This document shows, one piece after another, positions 53,395-63,415 of a stretch of DNA of 64,000 nt. Made by a program: the position numbers and the translations under genes. Source of the stretch: Mesorhizobium loti CJ3sym (GTDB lineage Bacteria > Pseudomonadota > Alphaproteobacteria > Rhizobiales > Rhizobiaceae); assembly GCF_000472785.1 (NCBI RefSeq), contig NZ_AXAL01000001.1, forward strand, positions 688,078 to 752,077. Reading direction: 5' to 3'. The notes below the pieces were generated by a model. It was not told the origin of the DNA, did not search any database, and worked only from the letters and a program-made list of their open reading frames with translations. Position 1 is the first letter of the stretch. Each line of letters opens with the position of its first letter.

Positions 53395-54654
53395 TTACTG
53401 GGCATCGCCGCCGGCGTCGCCACTGTCGCCACCGCTGCTATCACCATCGCTGTTGTCGGCAGGCTTGTTGTCGGCGGGCTTGTCGGCATTGGTACCAGCG
53501 GCAGCGGCGGCCTTGGCCGCGTCATCGGCCTGCTTCTTCTGCAACGCACGATAACGGGCGACGTTCTCATTGTGCTCATCCAGCGTCGCGGCAAAGACGT
53601 GACCGCCCGTGCCGTCAGCGACGAAATAGAGGTCGTCGGTCTTGGATGGATTGGCCACGGCCTCAAGTGCTGCACGGCCCGGATTGGCGATGGGCGTCGG
53701 CGGCAGGCCGCTGATCACATAGGTGTTGTAGGGCGTCTGCTTCTGGATGTCCGACTGGTAGATCGGGCGATCCGCGGGCTTTCCCTTGCCGCCGAACAGA
53801 CCATAGATGATGGTCGGATCGGATTGCAGGCGCATGCCCTTGGCCAACCGGTTGATGAAGACGGCGGCGACGCGCGAGCGCTCGTCACCCCTGCCGGTTT
53901 CCTTCTCGACGATCGAAGCCAGGGTGACAAAGTCATCGACGCTGGCCAGCGGCAGGTCCGGCGCACGCCGTTGCCATACCTCATCGACCAGCTTCTTCTG
54001 ATCGGCCACCAGCTTGTCGATCATCTGCTGGCGCGTCGCGCCACGCGTGAAGCGCAACGTGTCGGTGGCAAGGCTGCCCTCGGGCGGCGTTGTCGTCGGC
54101 ATGTCGCCACTCAAGGCGGGTTCGTCGGCGATGCGCTGCAGGGCCTGCTCGACCGTCAGCCCTTCGGGGATGGTCAGTGAGTACATCACCGACTTGCCGC
54201 TCTTCAAAAGCTCCATGATGTCGCGCATGGATGCCTTGGGCTTGATCTCGTACTCACCGGCCTTGAGCGCGGAATCGTTGCCGAAGGCACGCACGCCAAG
54301 GCGGAATACGCGGGCGTCGCTTATCAAGCCGCGGCGCTCAAGCTGGTCGGCGATGTCCGCAACGCCGGTGTTCGGCTTGATCAGGAAGGTGTCGCCATTG
54401 GCCGAGGGGCCTGGCTCGGTGAACTCCTGCTTGCCAAGATAGACTGCGACGCCCGCCGCCAGAACCATCAGCATCACCGAGGTGATGACGAAGTTCATGA
54501 ACACAACCACTTGGCTGCGCGAAGCGCGCGAGCGCTTCGGCGGCGGCGTGCCGGCTTCCGGGCGCAAGGCCTCGCTGGCCGTTTTCGGCACAATCGGCCC
54601 GGTGTTCGCCGGCCGTTGCCCGAATTCTCCGTTGCCCGCCGGATTTGTGCTCAT
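53395..54654 (-). CDS. mltG: Endolytic murein transglycosylase MltG
   Basis: 419 residues. One membrane helix (VVVFMNFVITSVMLMVLAAG, residues 49-68) is followed by a LysM-like region and the YceG catalytic domain: TLASIVEKETG carries the catalytic Glu, and VAAVFINRLAKGMRLQSDPT and PYNTYVISGLPPTPIANPG are the conserved strands. It cleaves nascent glycan strands. The C-terminal 40 residues are a low-complexity acidic tail rich in D, G, S and A. The place between fabF and yicC is conserved. Confidence 0.93.
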   Translation of the reverse strand: MSTNPAGNGEFGQRPANTGPIVPKTASEALRPEAGTPPPKRSRASRSQVVVFMNFVITSVMLMVLAAGVAVYLGKQEFTEPGPSANGDTFLIKPNTGVADIADQLERRGLISDARVFRLGVRAFGNDSALKAGEYEIKPKASMRDIMELLKSGKSVMYSLTIPEGLTVEQALQRIADEPALSGDMPTTTPPEGSLATDTLRFTRGATRQQMIDKLVADQKKLVDEVWQRRAPDLPLASVDDFVTLASIVEKETGRGDERSRVAAVFINRLAKGMRLQSDPTIIYGLFGGKGKPADRPIYQSDIQKQTPYNTYVISGLPPTPIANPGRAALEAVANPSKTDDLYFVADGTGGHVFAATLDEHNENVARYRALQKKQADDAAKAAAAAGTNADKPADNKPADNSDGDSSGGDSGDAGGDAQ

Positions 54655-54756
54655 TTCGCCCTACCGTTTGATCGCCCAACGAATCCCCTGCGGCAGAGTA
54701 GGGGCGAATATGGCAAAATTGACGGCAGGCCAAAGCATCGCCCGGCAGCCGGGCTA

Positions 54757-56019
54757 TCAGCCATTGTAGCGTTGGAACACAAGCGAAGCGTTGGTACCGC
54801 CAAAGCCAAAGGAATTGGACAGCGCCACGTCGATCTGGCGAGCGCGGGGCTTGTTCGGCACCAGGTCGATCGCGGTTTCGCGCTCCGGGTGGTCGAGGTT
54901 GATGGTCGCCGGCGCGACATTGTCCCTGATCGCAAGGATCGAGAAGATCGCTTCGGCGGCACCCGCCGCGCCAAGAAGATGGCCGATCGACGACTTGGTC
55001 GACGACATCGAAATCTTCGATGCGGCATTGCCGACAAGCCGCTCGACAGCGCCGAGTTCAATGGTGTCGGCCATGGTCGAAGTGCCATGGGCGTTGATGT
55101 AGTCGACATCGGCAGGCGTCAGCTTGGCCCGGTTCAACGCCGCCGTCATGCAGCGGAAGGCGCCATCGCCGTCCTCCGCAGGCGCCGTGATATGATGGGC
55201 ATCGCCAGTGAGGCCATAGCCGGTCACCTCGGCATAAATCTTGGCACCGCGCGCCTTGGCGTGCTCCAGTTCCTCAAGCACGACGACACCGGCACCCTCG
55301 CCCATGACGAACCCGTCGCGATCGCGGTCGTATGGGCGCGACGCCGTCTCCGGCGTGTCATTGCGATCGGTCGACAATGCCCGACATGCAGCAAAACCTG
55401 CGATCGACAGCCGCGTCACCGGCGCTTCGGCGCCGCCGGCGACCATGACGTCAGCATCGCCCCACATGATCAGCCGGGCGGCATCGCCAATGGCGTGCGC
55501 GCCGGTCGAACACGCCGTGACCACGGCATGGTTCGGGCCCTTCAGCCCGTGCCGGATCGACACCTGGCCAGAGACGAGATTGATGATCTGGCCCGGGATG
55601 AAGAAGGGACTGATGCGGCGCGGACCGCGTTCCTTGAGGATCATCGCGTTCTCCGCGATGCCTTCGATGCCGCCAATGCCGGAACCGATTAGCACGCCGG
55701 TAGCGCATTGTTCTTCGTGGGTCTTGGGTTCCCAGCCGGAATCCTTCAGCGCCTCATCGGCGGCTGCAATCCCGTACAGGATGAAGTCGCCGATCTTGCG
55801 CAGTTCCTTCGGCTCGAGCACGGCCTCGGGATTGAAAGTGGCATTGCTGCCATCGCCACGCGGAACGACGTGGGCGATCTTGCAGGCAAGATCCTCCACC
55901 TCGAACTCGGTGATGCGCTTGGCGGCGCTGCGGCCGGTCAGAAGTTCCTTCCAGCTGTGCTCGAAGCCCATGCCGAATGGCGACAACAACCCAAGGCCCG
56001 TGACAACGACACGCCTCAT
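54757..56019 (-). CDS. fabF: 3-oxoacyl-ACP synthase II
   Basis: 420 residues. KAS II elongates acyl-ACP with malonyl-ACP. Catalytic C170 (VVTACSTGAHA), H in INAHGTSTMADTIEL and H in SSIGHLLGAAGAAEA form the Cys-His-His triad. It starts MRRVVVTGLGLLSPFG as in the family. It follows acpP by 34 bases in the same operon. Confidence 0.96.
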   Translation of the reverse strand: MRRVVVTGLGLLSPFGMGFEHSWKELLTGRSAAKRITEFEVEDLACKIAHVVPRGDGSNATFNPEAVLEPKELRKIGDFILYGIAAADEALKDSGWEPKTHEEQCATGVLIGSGIGGIEGIAENAMILKERGPRRISPFFIPGQIINLVSGQVSIRHGLKGPNHAVVTACSTGAHAIGDAARLIMWGDADVMVAGGAEAPVTRLSIAGFAACRALSTDRNDTPETASRPYDRDRDGFVMGEGAGVVVLEELEHAKARGAKIYAEVTGYGLTGDAHHITAPAEDGDGAFRCMTAALNRAKLTPADVDYINAHGTSTMADTIELGAVERLVGNAASKISMSSTKSSIGHLLGAAGAAEAIFSILAIRDNVAPATINLDHPERETAIDLVPNKPRARQIDVALSNSFGFGGTNASLVFQRYNG

Positions 56020-56053
56020 CGCAGGTCCTCCCCGGTGATGACTGCGGAAAGCG

Positions 56054-56290
56054 TCAGGCCGAAGCCTTGTCGATGTACTTCACCGCATCGCCGACCGTCA
56101 GGATGGTCTCGGCTGCGTCGTCAGGGATCTCAACGCCGAACTCTTCTTCGAACGCCATGACGAGTTCGACCGTGTCGAGGCTGTCAGCGCCCAGATCATC
56201 GATGAAGCTCGCCTGCTCCGTCACTTTGTCGGCATCGACGCCAAGGTGCTCGATGACGATCTTCTTGACGCGCTCTGCGGTGTCACTCAT
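56054..56290 (-). CDS. acpP: Acyl carrier protein
   Basis: 78 residues, standard length. S37 in [18 protein letters not shown] carries the phosphopantetheine. The ATG at 56290 ([12 protein letters not shown]) is the usual start; an upstream ATG at 56299 would place the GAGG ribosome site too close. It carries acyl chains for FabF, FabD and FabG, and has its own promoter upstream. Confidence 0.97.
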   Translation of the reverse strand: MSDTAERVKKIVIEHLGVDADKVTEQASFIDDLGADSLDTVELVMAFEEEFGVEIPDDAAETILTVGDAVKYIDKASA

Positions 56291-56423
56291 TTGGGGCATC
56301 CTCGTCTTTTGTTTGTCTGTCTTCGTTAGCGGGCAGAATGCCGCTAATCAAGCTGAAAGATGGTCCTGCCGGAAACGCAACGGCCACGAACCGGTTTTTG
56401 CCCGAACCGCCGGGTTGCGGGCC

Positions 56424-56452
56424 GCATTACACGAAAAATCGCTGAGGTCCAA
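56424..56452 (-). promoter_or_regulatory. Sigma-70-type promoter of acpP
   Basis: On the minus strand, TTGGAC, a 17-base spacer and TAATGC. It lies about 135 bases upstream of acpP, leaving a leader of that length. It would let acpP be expressed more strongly than fabD and fabG. Confidence 0.5.
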
Positions 56453-56489
56453 GGCGAAATGGTCTCTTTTCACAACCCCGCCATTACAG

Positions 56490-57227
56490 TCAAATCATCG
56501 CCATGCCGCCGTTGACATGGATGGTCTGGCCGGTGACGTAGGCGGCTTCGTTGGAGGCGAGATAGGCGACAGCGGATGCGACTTCAACACTCGTGCCCAT
56601 GCGGCGTGTTGGGATCGCCGCCATGATCGCCTCTTTCTGCTTGTCGTTGAGCTTGCCGGTCATCGCCGATTCGATGAAGCCGGGAGCGACACAGTTGACG
56701 GTGATATTGCGGGTGGCGATCTCCTGCGCCAGCGACTTGGAAAAGCCGATCATGCCGGCCTTGGTGGCGCAGTAATTGGTCTGGCCGGGATTGCCGGTGA
56801 CGCCGACCACCGAGGTGATGTTGATGATGCGGCCATGGCGGCGGCGCATCATCGGATGGGTGAGTTCGCGGGTCAGCCGGAACACGGCTGTCAAATTGAC
56901 CTCCATCACCGTATCCCAGTCGGCATCCGACATGCGCACGAACAGGCCGTCCTTGGTAATGCCGGCATTGTTGACCAGGATGTCGACGCCTTCGAGATCG
57001 GCCTCCGCCTTCTGGCCAAGCGCCTTGACCTCGTCGCGGTTCGACAGATTGGCCGGAAACAGTTTTACCCGATCGCCGAGTTCGCTTGCCAAGGTCTCCA
57101 GTTTCTCGATGCGGGTGCCGTGCAGGCCGACAATGGCGCCTTGCGCATGCAGCACGCGGGCGATCGCCTCGCCGATGCCTCCCGATGCGCCGGTGACGAG
57201 CGCCTTGCGGCCGGTCAGTTCGAACAT
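56490..57227 (-). CDS. fabG: 3-oxoacyl-ACP reductase
   Basis: 245 residues. SDR fold with TGASGGIGEAI (12-22), NNAGITKDG, S139 and Y152-x3-K156 (NYCATKAGMI). It reduces 3-oxoacyl-ACP with NADPH. It lies between fabD and acpP in the fatty-acid operon. Confidence 0.95.
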   Translation of the reverse strand: MFELTGRKALVTGASGGIGEAIARVLHAQGAIVGLHGTRIEKLETLASELGDRVKLFPANLSNRDEVKALGQKAEADLEGVDILVNNAGITKDGLFVRMSDADWDTVMEVNLTAVFRLTRELTHPMMRRRHGRIINITSVVGVTGNPGQTNYCATKAGMIGFSKSLAQEIATRNITVNCVAPGFIESAMTGKLNDKQKEAIMAAIPTRRMGTSVEVASAVAYLASNEAAYVTGQTIHVNGGMAMI

Positions 57228-57286
57228 TTTTGTCTCCTGATCTTAGAGAACACCCTTCCCACGGGAGGGGTCAAATCGCCAGTGGA

Positions 57287-58234
57287 TTATGCAAGTGAGG
57301 CCAGCGCGGCCTCGACATCGGCCGGCGTGCCGACGGCTGATGTGGCGATGTCGCGGTTGATCCGCCGTGCCAGACCCGACAGCACCTTGCCGGCGCCGAT
57401 CTCATAAAGCGTGGTGACGCCATTGGCGCCAAACCATTCCACCGTTTCGCGCCAGCGCACGCGGCCGGTGATCTGGTCGACCAGGCGCCGCGCGATCTCG
57501 TCGGGATCGCTGGTCGGGGTCACGGTGACGTTGGACAGCACGGGCACCGCCGGCGCATGCTTCATCACGCCAGCCAGCGCGTCGCGCATGATGTCCGCGG
57601 CCGGCGCCATCAGTGCCGAATGGAAAGGTGCCGAGACCTGCAGCATCAACACCCGCTTGGCACCCTTTTCGGTGCACAATTTTGCAGCGAGCTCGACCGC
57701 GGCCCTGGCGCCGGAGATGACCAGCTGGCCGCCGCCATTGTCGTTGGCGATCTGGCAGACCTTGCCGGACCCTTGCGCGGCCTCGGTGCAGGCGGCTTCG
57801 ACATCGGCCTGCTCCAGTCCAATGATCGCCGCCATGGCGCCCTCTCCGGCCGGCACCGCCGCCTGCATGGCATTGCCGCGAATGCGTAACAGACGGGCGG
57901 CATCGGCAACGGAAACAAAGCCCGCGGCGGCAAGCGCTGAATATTCGCCCAGCGAGTGGCCGGCGACATAGGCGACCTTGTCCCCCAGCAAGAAATCGCG
58001 CGCTTCCAGCGCCTTGATGGCCGCCAGCGATACCGCCATCAGCGCCGGCTGCGCGTTGGCAGTCAGCGTCAAGGTCTCTTCGGGACCTTCCCAGATCAAC
58101 TTCGACAGGTTCTCGCCGAGCGCGTCGTCGACCTCCTGGAAGATCCTGCGCGCCTCGGGAAAGGCGTCGGCGAGATCCTTGCCCATGCCGACAGCCTGGC
58201 TGCCTTGTCCCGGAAAGGTGAATGCAATGGCCAT
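57287..58234 (-). CDS. fabD: Malonyl-CoA:ACP transacylase
   Basis: 315 residues. It loads malonyl groups on ACP. Active-site S94 lies in AGHSLGEYSAL, with QAVGMGKDL and APFHSALMAPAAD (the second catalytic His) also present. The ATG at 58234 follows GGAGAG. It is the first gene of the fabD-fabG-acpP-fabF-mltG-yicC-gmk run. Confidence 0.95.
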   Translation of the reverse strand: MAIAFTFPGQGSQAVGMGKDLADAFPEARRIFQEVDDALGENLSKLIWEGPEETLTLTANAQPALMAVSLAAIKALEARDFLLGDKVAYVAGHSLGEYSALAAAGFVSVADAARLLRIRGNAMQAAVPAGEGAMAAIIGLEQADVEAACTEAAQGSGKVCQIANDNGGGQLVISGARAAVELAAKLCTEKGAKRVLMLQVSAPFHSALMAPAADIMRDALAGVMKHAPAVPVLSNVTVTPTSDPDEIARRLVDQITGRVRWRETVEWFGANGVTTLYEIGAGKVLSGLARRINRDIATSAVGTPADVEAALASLA

Positions 58235-58513
58235 GCGAGGGCTCTCCAAGACTGGTTTTGCTTGCCTGATAGTACGAGTTTTCCCTGCCTGTGGCGCAAG
58301 GCAGGCTGCTAAGTCAAGCCCGGATCAACCTGATCCCAAACCCGAACCCCGCGCGGAGTGCCTGTTCCAAAAGGGCTTTTTGGCGATCACTCCTGATGAA
58401 AACCGCTCACGAATCGTTTGCTGGCTCTTCTTATTTTCGCTACAGGCGCTAGCTTTGCGTGACAATTGTATGACAATCGAGCGACGTGCCTGTCGCTGGG
58501 TGGGGAAGTTAAG

Positions 58514-60442
58514 GTGGCAAAGAGTTCGAAACGCGTCGGCAAGGCCGCGCCACAGTTCCTGGAAGACGATCCGTCCACCGGCTATCTGCCGGGCCGGAGG
58601 TGGCCAGTGGTCCGTTACGGGCTGATCAGCTTGGCGATCTCGGCCATTCTTGTGTTTGCCATCGAATTGATCGTGCGCGGCGACTTTGCCGGCACCGTCT
58701 CCTTCTTCCTGCAGCCGCTCAAGCCTGGCTGGACCACGATCGTCGTGTTCGCGCTGATCCTGATCGGTCTCGACGCTGTGCTCGGCCGCAGTCATCAGAG
58801 CCTGATGATCGTCGCGCCCTTGACGCTGTCGCTGGCTTTTGTCGGCCACCAGAAATCGCATTATCTCGGCGATCCGCTCTATCCGACTGACTTTCTCTAT
58901 GCCCGCCAGATCTTCGCGCTGCTGCCGCTCCTGGTGCGCGACCGGCCGATGACCGCTCTCGCCATGGTCGTCGGCATCGTCGCCGGCCTGTCGCTGCTCG
59001 TCTATGGCTGGCGGCTGTGGCGCCGCAAGGTTCCCGCACTCAGCCGCAAGGGGCGCCTTGCCCGGCTGACGCTGGCGGTGCCGCTGCTCGCCTTCTTCGT
59101 CTCGATCATGGACTACGCCACCTTCTCCTGGACCCGGGACCGGCTGCAGATCATCCCGATTATGTGGGACCAGAAGGAGAATTATGCCTCCAACGGCTTT
59201 GCACTGGCCTTTGCGCTCAATGTGCCGATGGCGCACGTCTCGGCACCGCCGGGCTATTCCGACAAGGCAATCGCCGCGATCGACCGGCCGCAGATTGCCG
59301 CTTCGGTGCCTGAGGAAAAGCCCGACATCATTGTCGTCATGAGCGAATCCTTCTGGGATCCGGCAAAGCTGCCCGGCGTCACCATCACGCCGGATCCCAT
59401 TCCCACCGTGCGGGCATTGCGTTCCGGTTCGATGTTCTCGCCTGAATTCGGCGGCATGACCGCGAATATCGAATTCGAGGCGCTGACCGGCTTTTCAAAC
59501 GCCTTCCTGCCCGCCGGCAGCATCCCCTACCAGCAATATGTGCGCACACCGACACCTTCGATGGCGACCTTCCTGAAGAGTGAAGGCTACCGGGCGCGTG
59601 CCATACATCCAGGCACCAACTGGTTCTGGAATCGTGGCGCGGTCTATGCCGATTTCGGATTCAACGATTTCAAGTCGGAAGAAACGCTGCCGCCCATGGA
59701 GAAGCGCGGACCGCTGGCATCGGATGCGTCGATGACCGACGAGATCATCCGCGAGGCGGACGCCAGCGACGAACCGGTCTTCTTCTTCGCAGTCAGCCTG
59801 CAGAACCATGGTCCCTACGAACCGAACCGCTATGACAACACGACCCACTCGGTGCAGGCGCCGATCAGCCAATGGGCGCGCGCCTCGCTGTTGAGTTATG
59901 CAGAGGGTTCAGCCGACGCCGACCACGGCCTTGAACGGCTGATCGAATGGGCCAAGAAGCGCGAGCGGCCGACGATTGTCGCCTTCTTCGGCGACCATCT
60001 GCCACCGTTGGGGCCGGTCTATGTCGAAACCGGTTTCCTCAAGGACAACGTCGCACCGCGCAAGGAGCCGACGCCGGAAGCCGCACTCGACCATCACGAG
60101 ACACCGCTGGTCATCTGGTCGAACCGCTCCGGTCCGGTCAAGAACCTCGGGACGGTGAGCCCGGCATTCCTGCCCTATCATATCCTCACCGCAGCGGGCA
60201 TCACCCATCCCTACTATACGGGCTTCCTGGGCGAGGTGCGGGAACGTTACCGCGTTGTCGACCGCAACCTTTTGCTGACCCCGGTTGGCGAGGCCACACC
60301 TGACTGGTCGCGTCAGAAGGATATCGACCCGGCGATCCGCGATTTCCGGCTCATCCAGTACGACATGATGTTCGGCAAGCGTCAGGCTGCGCCCGACTTC
60401 TTCCCCGAGACGGTCGACAAGGTCGTCGCCCATACGAGTTGA
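58514..60442 (+). CDS. LTA synthase-like membrane phosphotransferase/sulfatase
   Basis: 642 residues. Four or five membrane helices (starting RYGLISLAISAILVFAIELI) precede an extracytoplasmic sulfatase-fold domain from about residue 270: PDIIVVMSESFWDP with the metal-ligand segment, GGMTANIEFEALTGFSNAFL with the nucleophile threonine, and FFGDHLPPLGPVY near the C-terminus. In rhizobia related enzymes add phosphoglycerol to cyclic beta-glucans. GTG 58514 follows GGGGAAG. The donor and acceptor are unknown. Confidence 0.82.
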   Translation: MAKSSKRVGKAAPQFLEDDPSTGYLPGRRWPVVRYGLISLAISAILVFAIELIVRGDFAGTVSFFLQPLKPGWTTIVVFALILIGLDAVLGRSHQSLMIVAPLTLSLAFVGHQKSHYLGDPLYPTDFLYARQIFALLPLLVRDRPMTALAMVVGIVAGLSLLVYGWRLWRRKVPALSRKGRLARLTLAVPLLAFFVSIMDYATFSWTRDRLQIIPIMWDQKENYASNGFALAFALNVPMAHVSAPPGYSDKAIAAIDRPQIAASVPEEKPDIIVVMSESFWDPAKLPGVTITPDPIPTVRALRSGSMFSPEFGGMTANIEFEALTGFSNAFLPAGSIPYQQYVRTPTPSMATFLKSEGYRARAIHPGTNWFWNRGAVYADFGFNDFKSEETLPPMEKRGPLASDASMTDEIIREADASDEPVFFFAVSLQNHGPYEPNRYDNTTHSVQAPISQWARASLLSYAEGSADADHGLERLIEWAKKRERPTIVAFFGDHLPPLGPVYVETGFLKDNVAPRKEPTPEAALDHHETPLVIWSNRSGPVKNLGTVSPAFLPYHILTAAGITHPYYTGFLGEVRERYRVVDRNLLLTPVGEATPDWSRQKDIDPAIRDFRLIQYDMMFGKRQAAPDFFPETVDKVVAHTS

Positions 60443-60476
60443 CGCATTCGACGCGTTCTGAAGGTGGAATCCGGCG

Positions 60477-62201
60477 TCAATTCGTCAGTTGCAGCTTCGA
60501 GAACTTGTTGGCGATCTGCTCGAATACGTTCGGCAGTTTGGCGGGATCGTTGACGGCGTAGTAGTCGCTCGGATCCGAAGCGCAGGCGCTGTACAGCGTA
60601 CGGTTGGCGGCGGTGTCGGACTGCAGAACCATGGTGTAGATTTGCGCGCCCTGGTTCTTGAGCTGGGTGCAGACGCTCTTGGTCCAGCCATCGACGTTGC
60701 GGGCCGCCGCCGCCTGGTTGTCCGATCCGAGGCGGCCCGGAGCGCCATACGGGGAGCCCGCGAGATAACCGTAGGACGTATAGTCAGACTTGGTCGTCTC
60801 GTTGCTGGCGCCGTAAACGACGTTCTCACCATCCGTCAGCAACATGACGATCTTGCTGACCCCGGGCGTCTTCCACGGCGTTCCATCGGGATACGGCGCA
60901 CCGGGCGACAGCACACGCTGGCCCCAGGCCAGTCCCTCGGCGACGTTGGTGCCGGAGCCCGCCCAGGCAAGCATCTTGCCAGCCTCTTTGCGAAGCTTAG
61001 TAAAATCGTCTGTCAATGGAACGATCGGCGACGGGCAGGATCGGTTTGGCCCCACCGTCAATTGCAAGGCATTTGGGTCCGTCGTGGCTGCGGTGCCAAT
61101 GGAGCTGTTCTGCGGTGCCACATATTTGGCGACCGTCTCGAGATCTGCCTTCGAAGGGCCGCCCAGCACCAAATTGACGACGCTTGCAAGCAGGCCGCTC
61201 AAATCTATTCCAAGGATGTTGACGCCGCCGTCGCGAGCGAGCTTGGCATCGTCAGGCGTGTCTTTGATAAATGAGTTGTTGTAGTGATTGGCGTCGTTTG
61301 AATAACTGCCTGAAGGTTTGGTGCCATCCCCCGGATCGTCCGGCGCGAAATAAGGCACGAACAGAGTGTCGGGCCTGGACGGATCCGGCGGCGTATCGGA
61401 GATGTTAAAGGTCCCGGGCCGTGCTTCGACACAACCTTTCCAGCCCGTGTCCGTCCCGGTAGCGTCCTTCCATCCCGTCAATTTGGCGGCGGAGGCCGGA
61501 TCTTTCATAAGCTGCCTGAACAGCGCCATATGATTGGGACGCTTGCCATTGATGATGGGGAAATTGATTCCGTTGGTGGATGACTTGCCATCCATGTCGA
61601 TCCAGGAGGGATCGAACCCGTCGCCATTGACATTGACAGCGGTCACGAATGGAACCAGCGCCACGTGGACCGTGCGCGTTGGTGACTGTGTCGCTTCGAG
61701 TTCCTTGAGCAGATTGTCGGTTGCTGTCTTGAGAGCGGCAATTTTTGCTCCCGCCATGGAGCCAGTATTGTCCAGCACCAGCACGACTTCGAGCTGGTTG
61801 TTCGATTCGACGGCCGAGGCATCGACGACGATGTGTTTGTTCTGGCCGAACAGGAAGGCGAAGTTCAAATTGACATCCGCGGAAGCGACAGCTTTCGTCT
61901 TGATGTAGTTGACGCCTTTGTCGACGGTCAGCGTCGCTTGCGCGTTGGCGAGTTCACCATGCCCGGCGATGTTGGCCTGAAAATAGCGATTGAAGGCATC
62001 GATGCGGGTGATGTCGAGATCGCCCAGATGCGAGGAGGCCAGATTTGCGGAATCGAGCGCATTCTGCAGGTTGCTCTTGGCCCGCATGATGGTCGACACG
62101 TCGACCGCAAAGGCCACGGCTGACAGGATAGCCGGCAGCCCAACCCCCATCATAAGCGCGAAATTGCCGCTCTTCGAACGCCAGAATCTGTTGAGAAGCA
62201 T
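60477..62201 (-). CDS. TadE/TadG-like protein with von Willebrand factor A domain
   Basis: 574 residues. The N-terminus MLLNRFWRSKSGNFALMMGV with its type-IV-like hydrophobic stretch (PAILSAVAFAVDVSTI) is the TadE/TadG pilus-assembly signature. A vWFA domain follows with the MIDAS motif D144-N-T-G-S148 (VLDNTGSMAG), and later IVMLLTDGEN. Such proteins are secreted or surface-attached and bind metal. It converges on the LTA-synthase-like gene. No other tad genes are here. Confidence 0.85.
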   Translation of the reverse strand: MLLNRFWRSKSGNFALMMGVGLPAILSAVAFAVDVSTIMRAKSNLQNALDSANLASSHLGDLDITRIDAFNRYFQANIAGHGELANAQATLTVDKGVNYIKTKAVASADVNLNFAFLFGQNKHIVVDASAVESNNQLEVVLVLDNTGSMAGAKIAALKTATDNLLKELEATQSPTRTVHVALVPFVTAVNVNGDGFDPSWIDMDGKSSTNGINFPIINGKRPNHMALFRQLMKDPASAAKLTGWKDATGTDTGWKGCVEARPGTFNISDTPPDPSRPDTLFVPYFAPDDPGDGTKPSGSYSNDANHYNNSFIKDTPDDAKLARDGGVNILGIDLSGLLASVVNLVLGGPSKADLETVAKYVAPQNSSIGTAATTDPNALQLTVGPNRSCPSPIVPLTDDFTKLRKEAGKMLAWAGSGTNVAEGLAWGQRVLSPGAPYPDGTPWKTPGVSKIVMLLTDGENVVYGASNETTKSDYTSYGYLAGSPYGAPGRLGSDNQAAAARNVDGWTKSVCTQLKNQGAQIYTMVLQSDTAANRTLYSACASDPSDYYAVNDPAKLPNVFEQIANKFSKLQLTN

Positions 62202-62665
62202 CCTTACCCCCGGAAATGCTTGCCGCCTGTTCTGCGCGGATTGCCCGGGCTTTTGCGCCTTCCATGATGAATCGACCGTTGACGAAGGCGCTCAACCCTG
62301 TGCAACCTGACATTGTGGTTAAGGGCTGGTTGCCGGGAAGTCGCCAAGCGGCTCTGGCGCCGGCGCTTTATTTTCCAGCGGGCTGCGACATCGGAAACGC
62401 CGCCTGCCCTTGCCTTATCAGTGGATTGCTGTATAGACGCTGCCAATCTGCCGGTCCCAGCTGGGGGCTGAACGGAGGGCCGGAGGTTTTTTCGAAAGCC
62501 TTCGTGTGAAGCCAGAAGTGCTTCCGCCTCCCGTGTCTCCGCTCTCGACCGTCTCGTCATGCTCCTTTCTTCCCCGCCCCTAACCGGGATCAGCGGGTCA
62601 GAGAAGTTGCAGAGGCTTTTGCCGCCGGGAACCGGAAGAGAAACGAAGAAAGGCACCAAGACATA
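62202..62665. other. Leader region of the rpsF operon
   Basis: 464 bases upstream of rpsF, divergent from the TadG-like gene. It contains a candidate promoter (62410-62437) and a 5' leader of about 230 bases. No gene is supported. A CCG-containing segment near 62617 (GCCGCCGGGAACCGG) could belong to an S6:S18-binding leader, but this is only a guess. Confidence 0.4.
62410..62437 (+). promoter_or_regulatory. Candidate promoter of rpsF
   Basis: TTGCCT, a 16-base spacer, then TATAGA, about 230 bases upstream of the rpsF start. A sigma-70-like match of moderate quality. Confidence 0.4.
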
Positions 62666-63160
62666 ATGGCTCTTTACGAACATGTGTTTCTTGCCCGGCA
62701 GGACCTCTCGCAGCAGCAGGTCGATGCGCTTGTCGAACAGTACAAGGGCGTCATCTCCGCGAATGGCGGGTCCGTCGGCCGGGTCGAGAACTGGGGACTG
62801 AAGTCCCTCACCTACCGGGTCAACAAGAACCGGAAGGCATACTACACGCTGATGGACCTCAACTGCCCGCCGGCCGCGCTCAACGAGATGGAGCGCCAGA
62901 TGGGTCTGTCCGAGGACGTCCTGCGTTTCCTGACCATCAAGGTCGAGGCGCATGAGGAAGGTCCGTCGGCCATGATGCAGAAGCGCGAAGAGCGCTCCGA
63001 GCGCGGTGGCTTCGGCGACCGCGACCGTGGCGACCGTGGCCCGCGTTCGTTCGGCGACCGTGACCGTGGCGATCGTCCGCCGCGCAGCTTCGTCGGCGAC
63101 GCCGGTGCTGATCGTGGTCCGCGCCGTCCGCGCGAAGGCTTTGAAGGGGGTGCAGAATAA
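62666..63160 (+). CDS. rpsF: Ribosomal protein bS6
   Basis: 164 residues. The core ([56 protein letters not shown]) is bS6, which binds bS18 on the 30S platform. The last 55 residues are an Arg/Asp/Gly-rich extension with repeats of the type [13 protein letters not shown], longer than in Escherichia coli. The stop overlaps the rpsR start (TAATG). Confidence 0.95.
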   Translation: MALYEHVFLARQDLSQQQVDALVEQYKGVISANGGSVGRVENWGLKSLTYRVNKNRKAYYTLMDLNCPPAALNEMERQMGLSEDVLRFLTIKVEAHEEGPSAMMQKREERSERGGFGDRDRGDRGPRSFGDRDRGDRPPRSFVGDAGADRGPRRPREGFEGGAE

Positions 63161-63408
63161 TGGTCGACATCAATCAGATCCCGACCCGGCGCCCTTTCCA
63201 TCGCCGCCGCAAGACCTGCCCGTTCTCCGGCGCCAACGCGCCCAAGATCGATTACAAGGACGTGCGTCTGCTGCAGCGTTACATTTCCGAGCGCGGCAAG
63301 ATCGTGCCGTCGCGCATCACCGCCGTCAGCCAGAAGAAGCAGCGTGAACTCGCCAAGGCGATCAAGCGCGCCCGCTTCCTCGGCCTGCTGCCCTACGTGG
63401 TCCGTTAA
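63160..63408 (+). CDS. rpsR: Ribosomal protein bS18
   Basis: 82 residues. Core [20 protein letters not shown] and [18 protein letters not shown] are the bS18 signature. It forms a heterodimer with bS6 on 16S rRNA. It overlaps the rpsF stop by one base and is followed by a perfect hairpin before rplI. Confidence 0.97.
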   Translation: MVDINQIPTRRPFHRRRKTCPFSGANAPKIDYKDVRLLQRYISERGKIVPSRITAVSQKKQRELAKAIKRARFLGLLPYVVR

Positions 63409-63415
63409 TTCTCTC

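Noticed and set aside
60477..62201. Possible tad pilus locus around the TadG-like gene
   Set aside because: No other tad, cpa or flp genes are nearby, so only a single TadE/TadG-like protein is supported.
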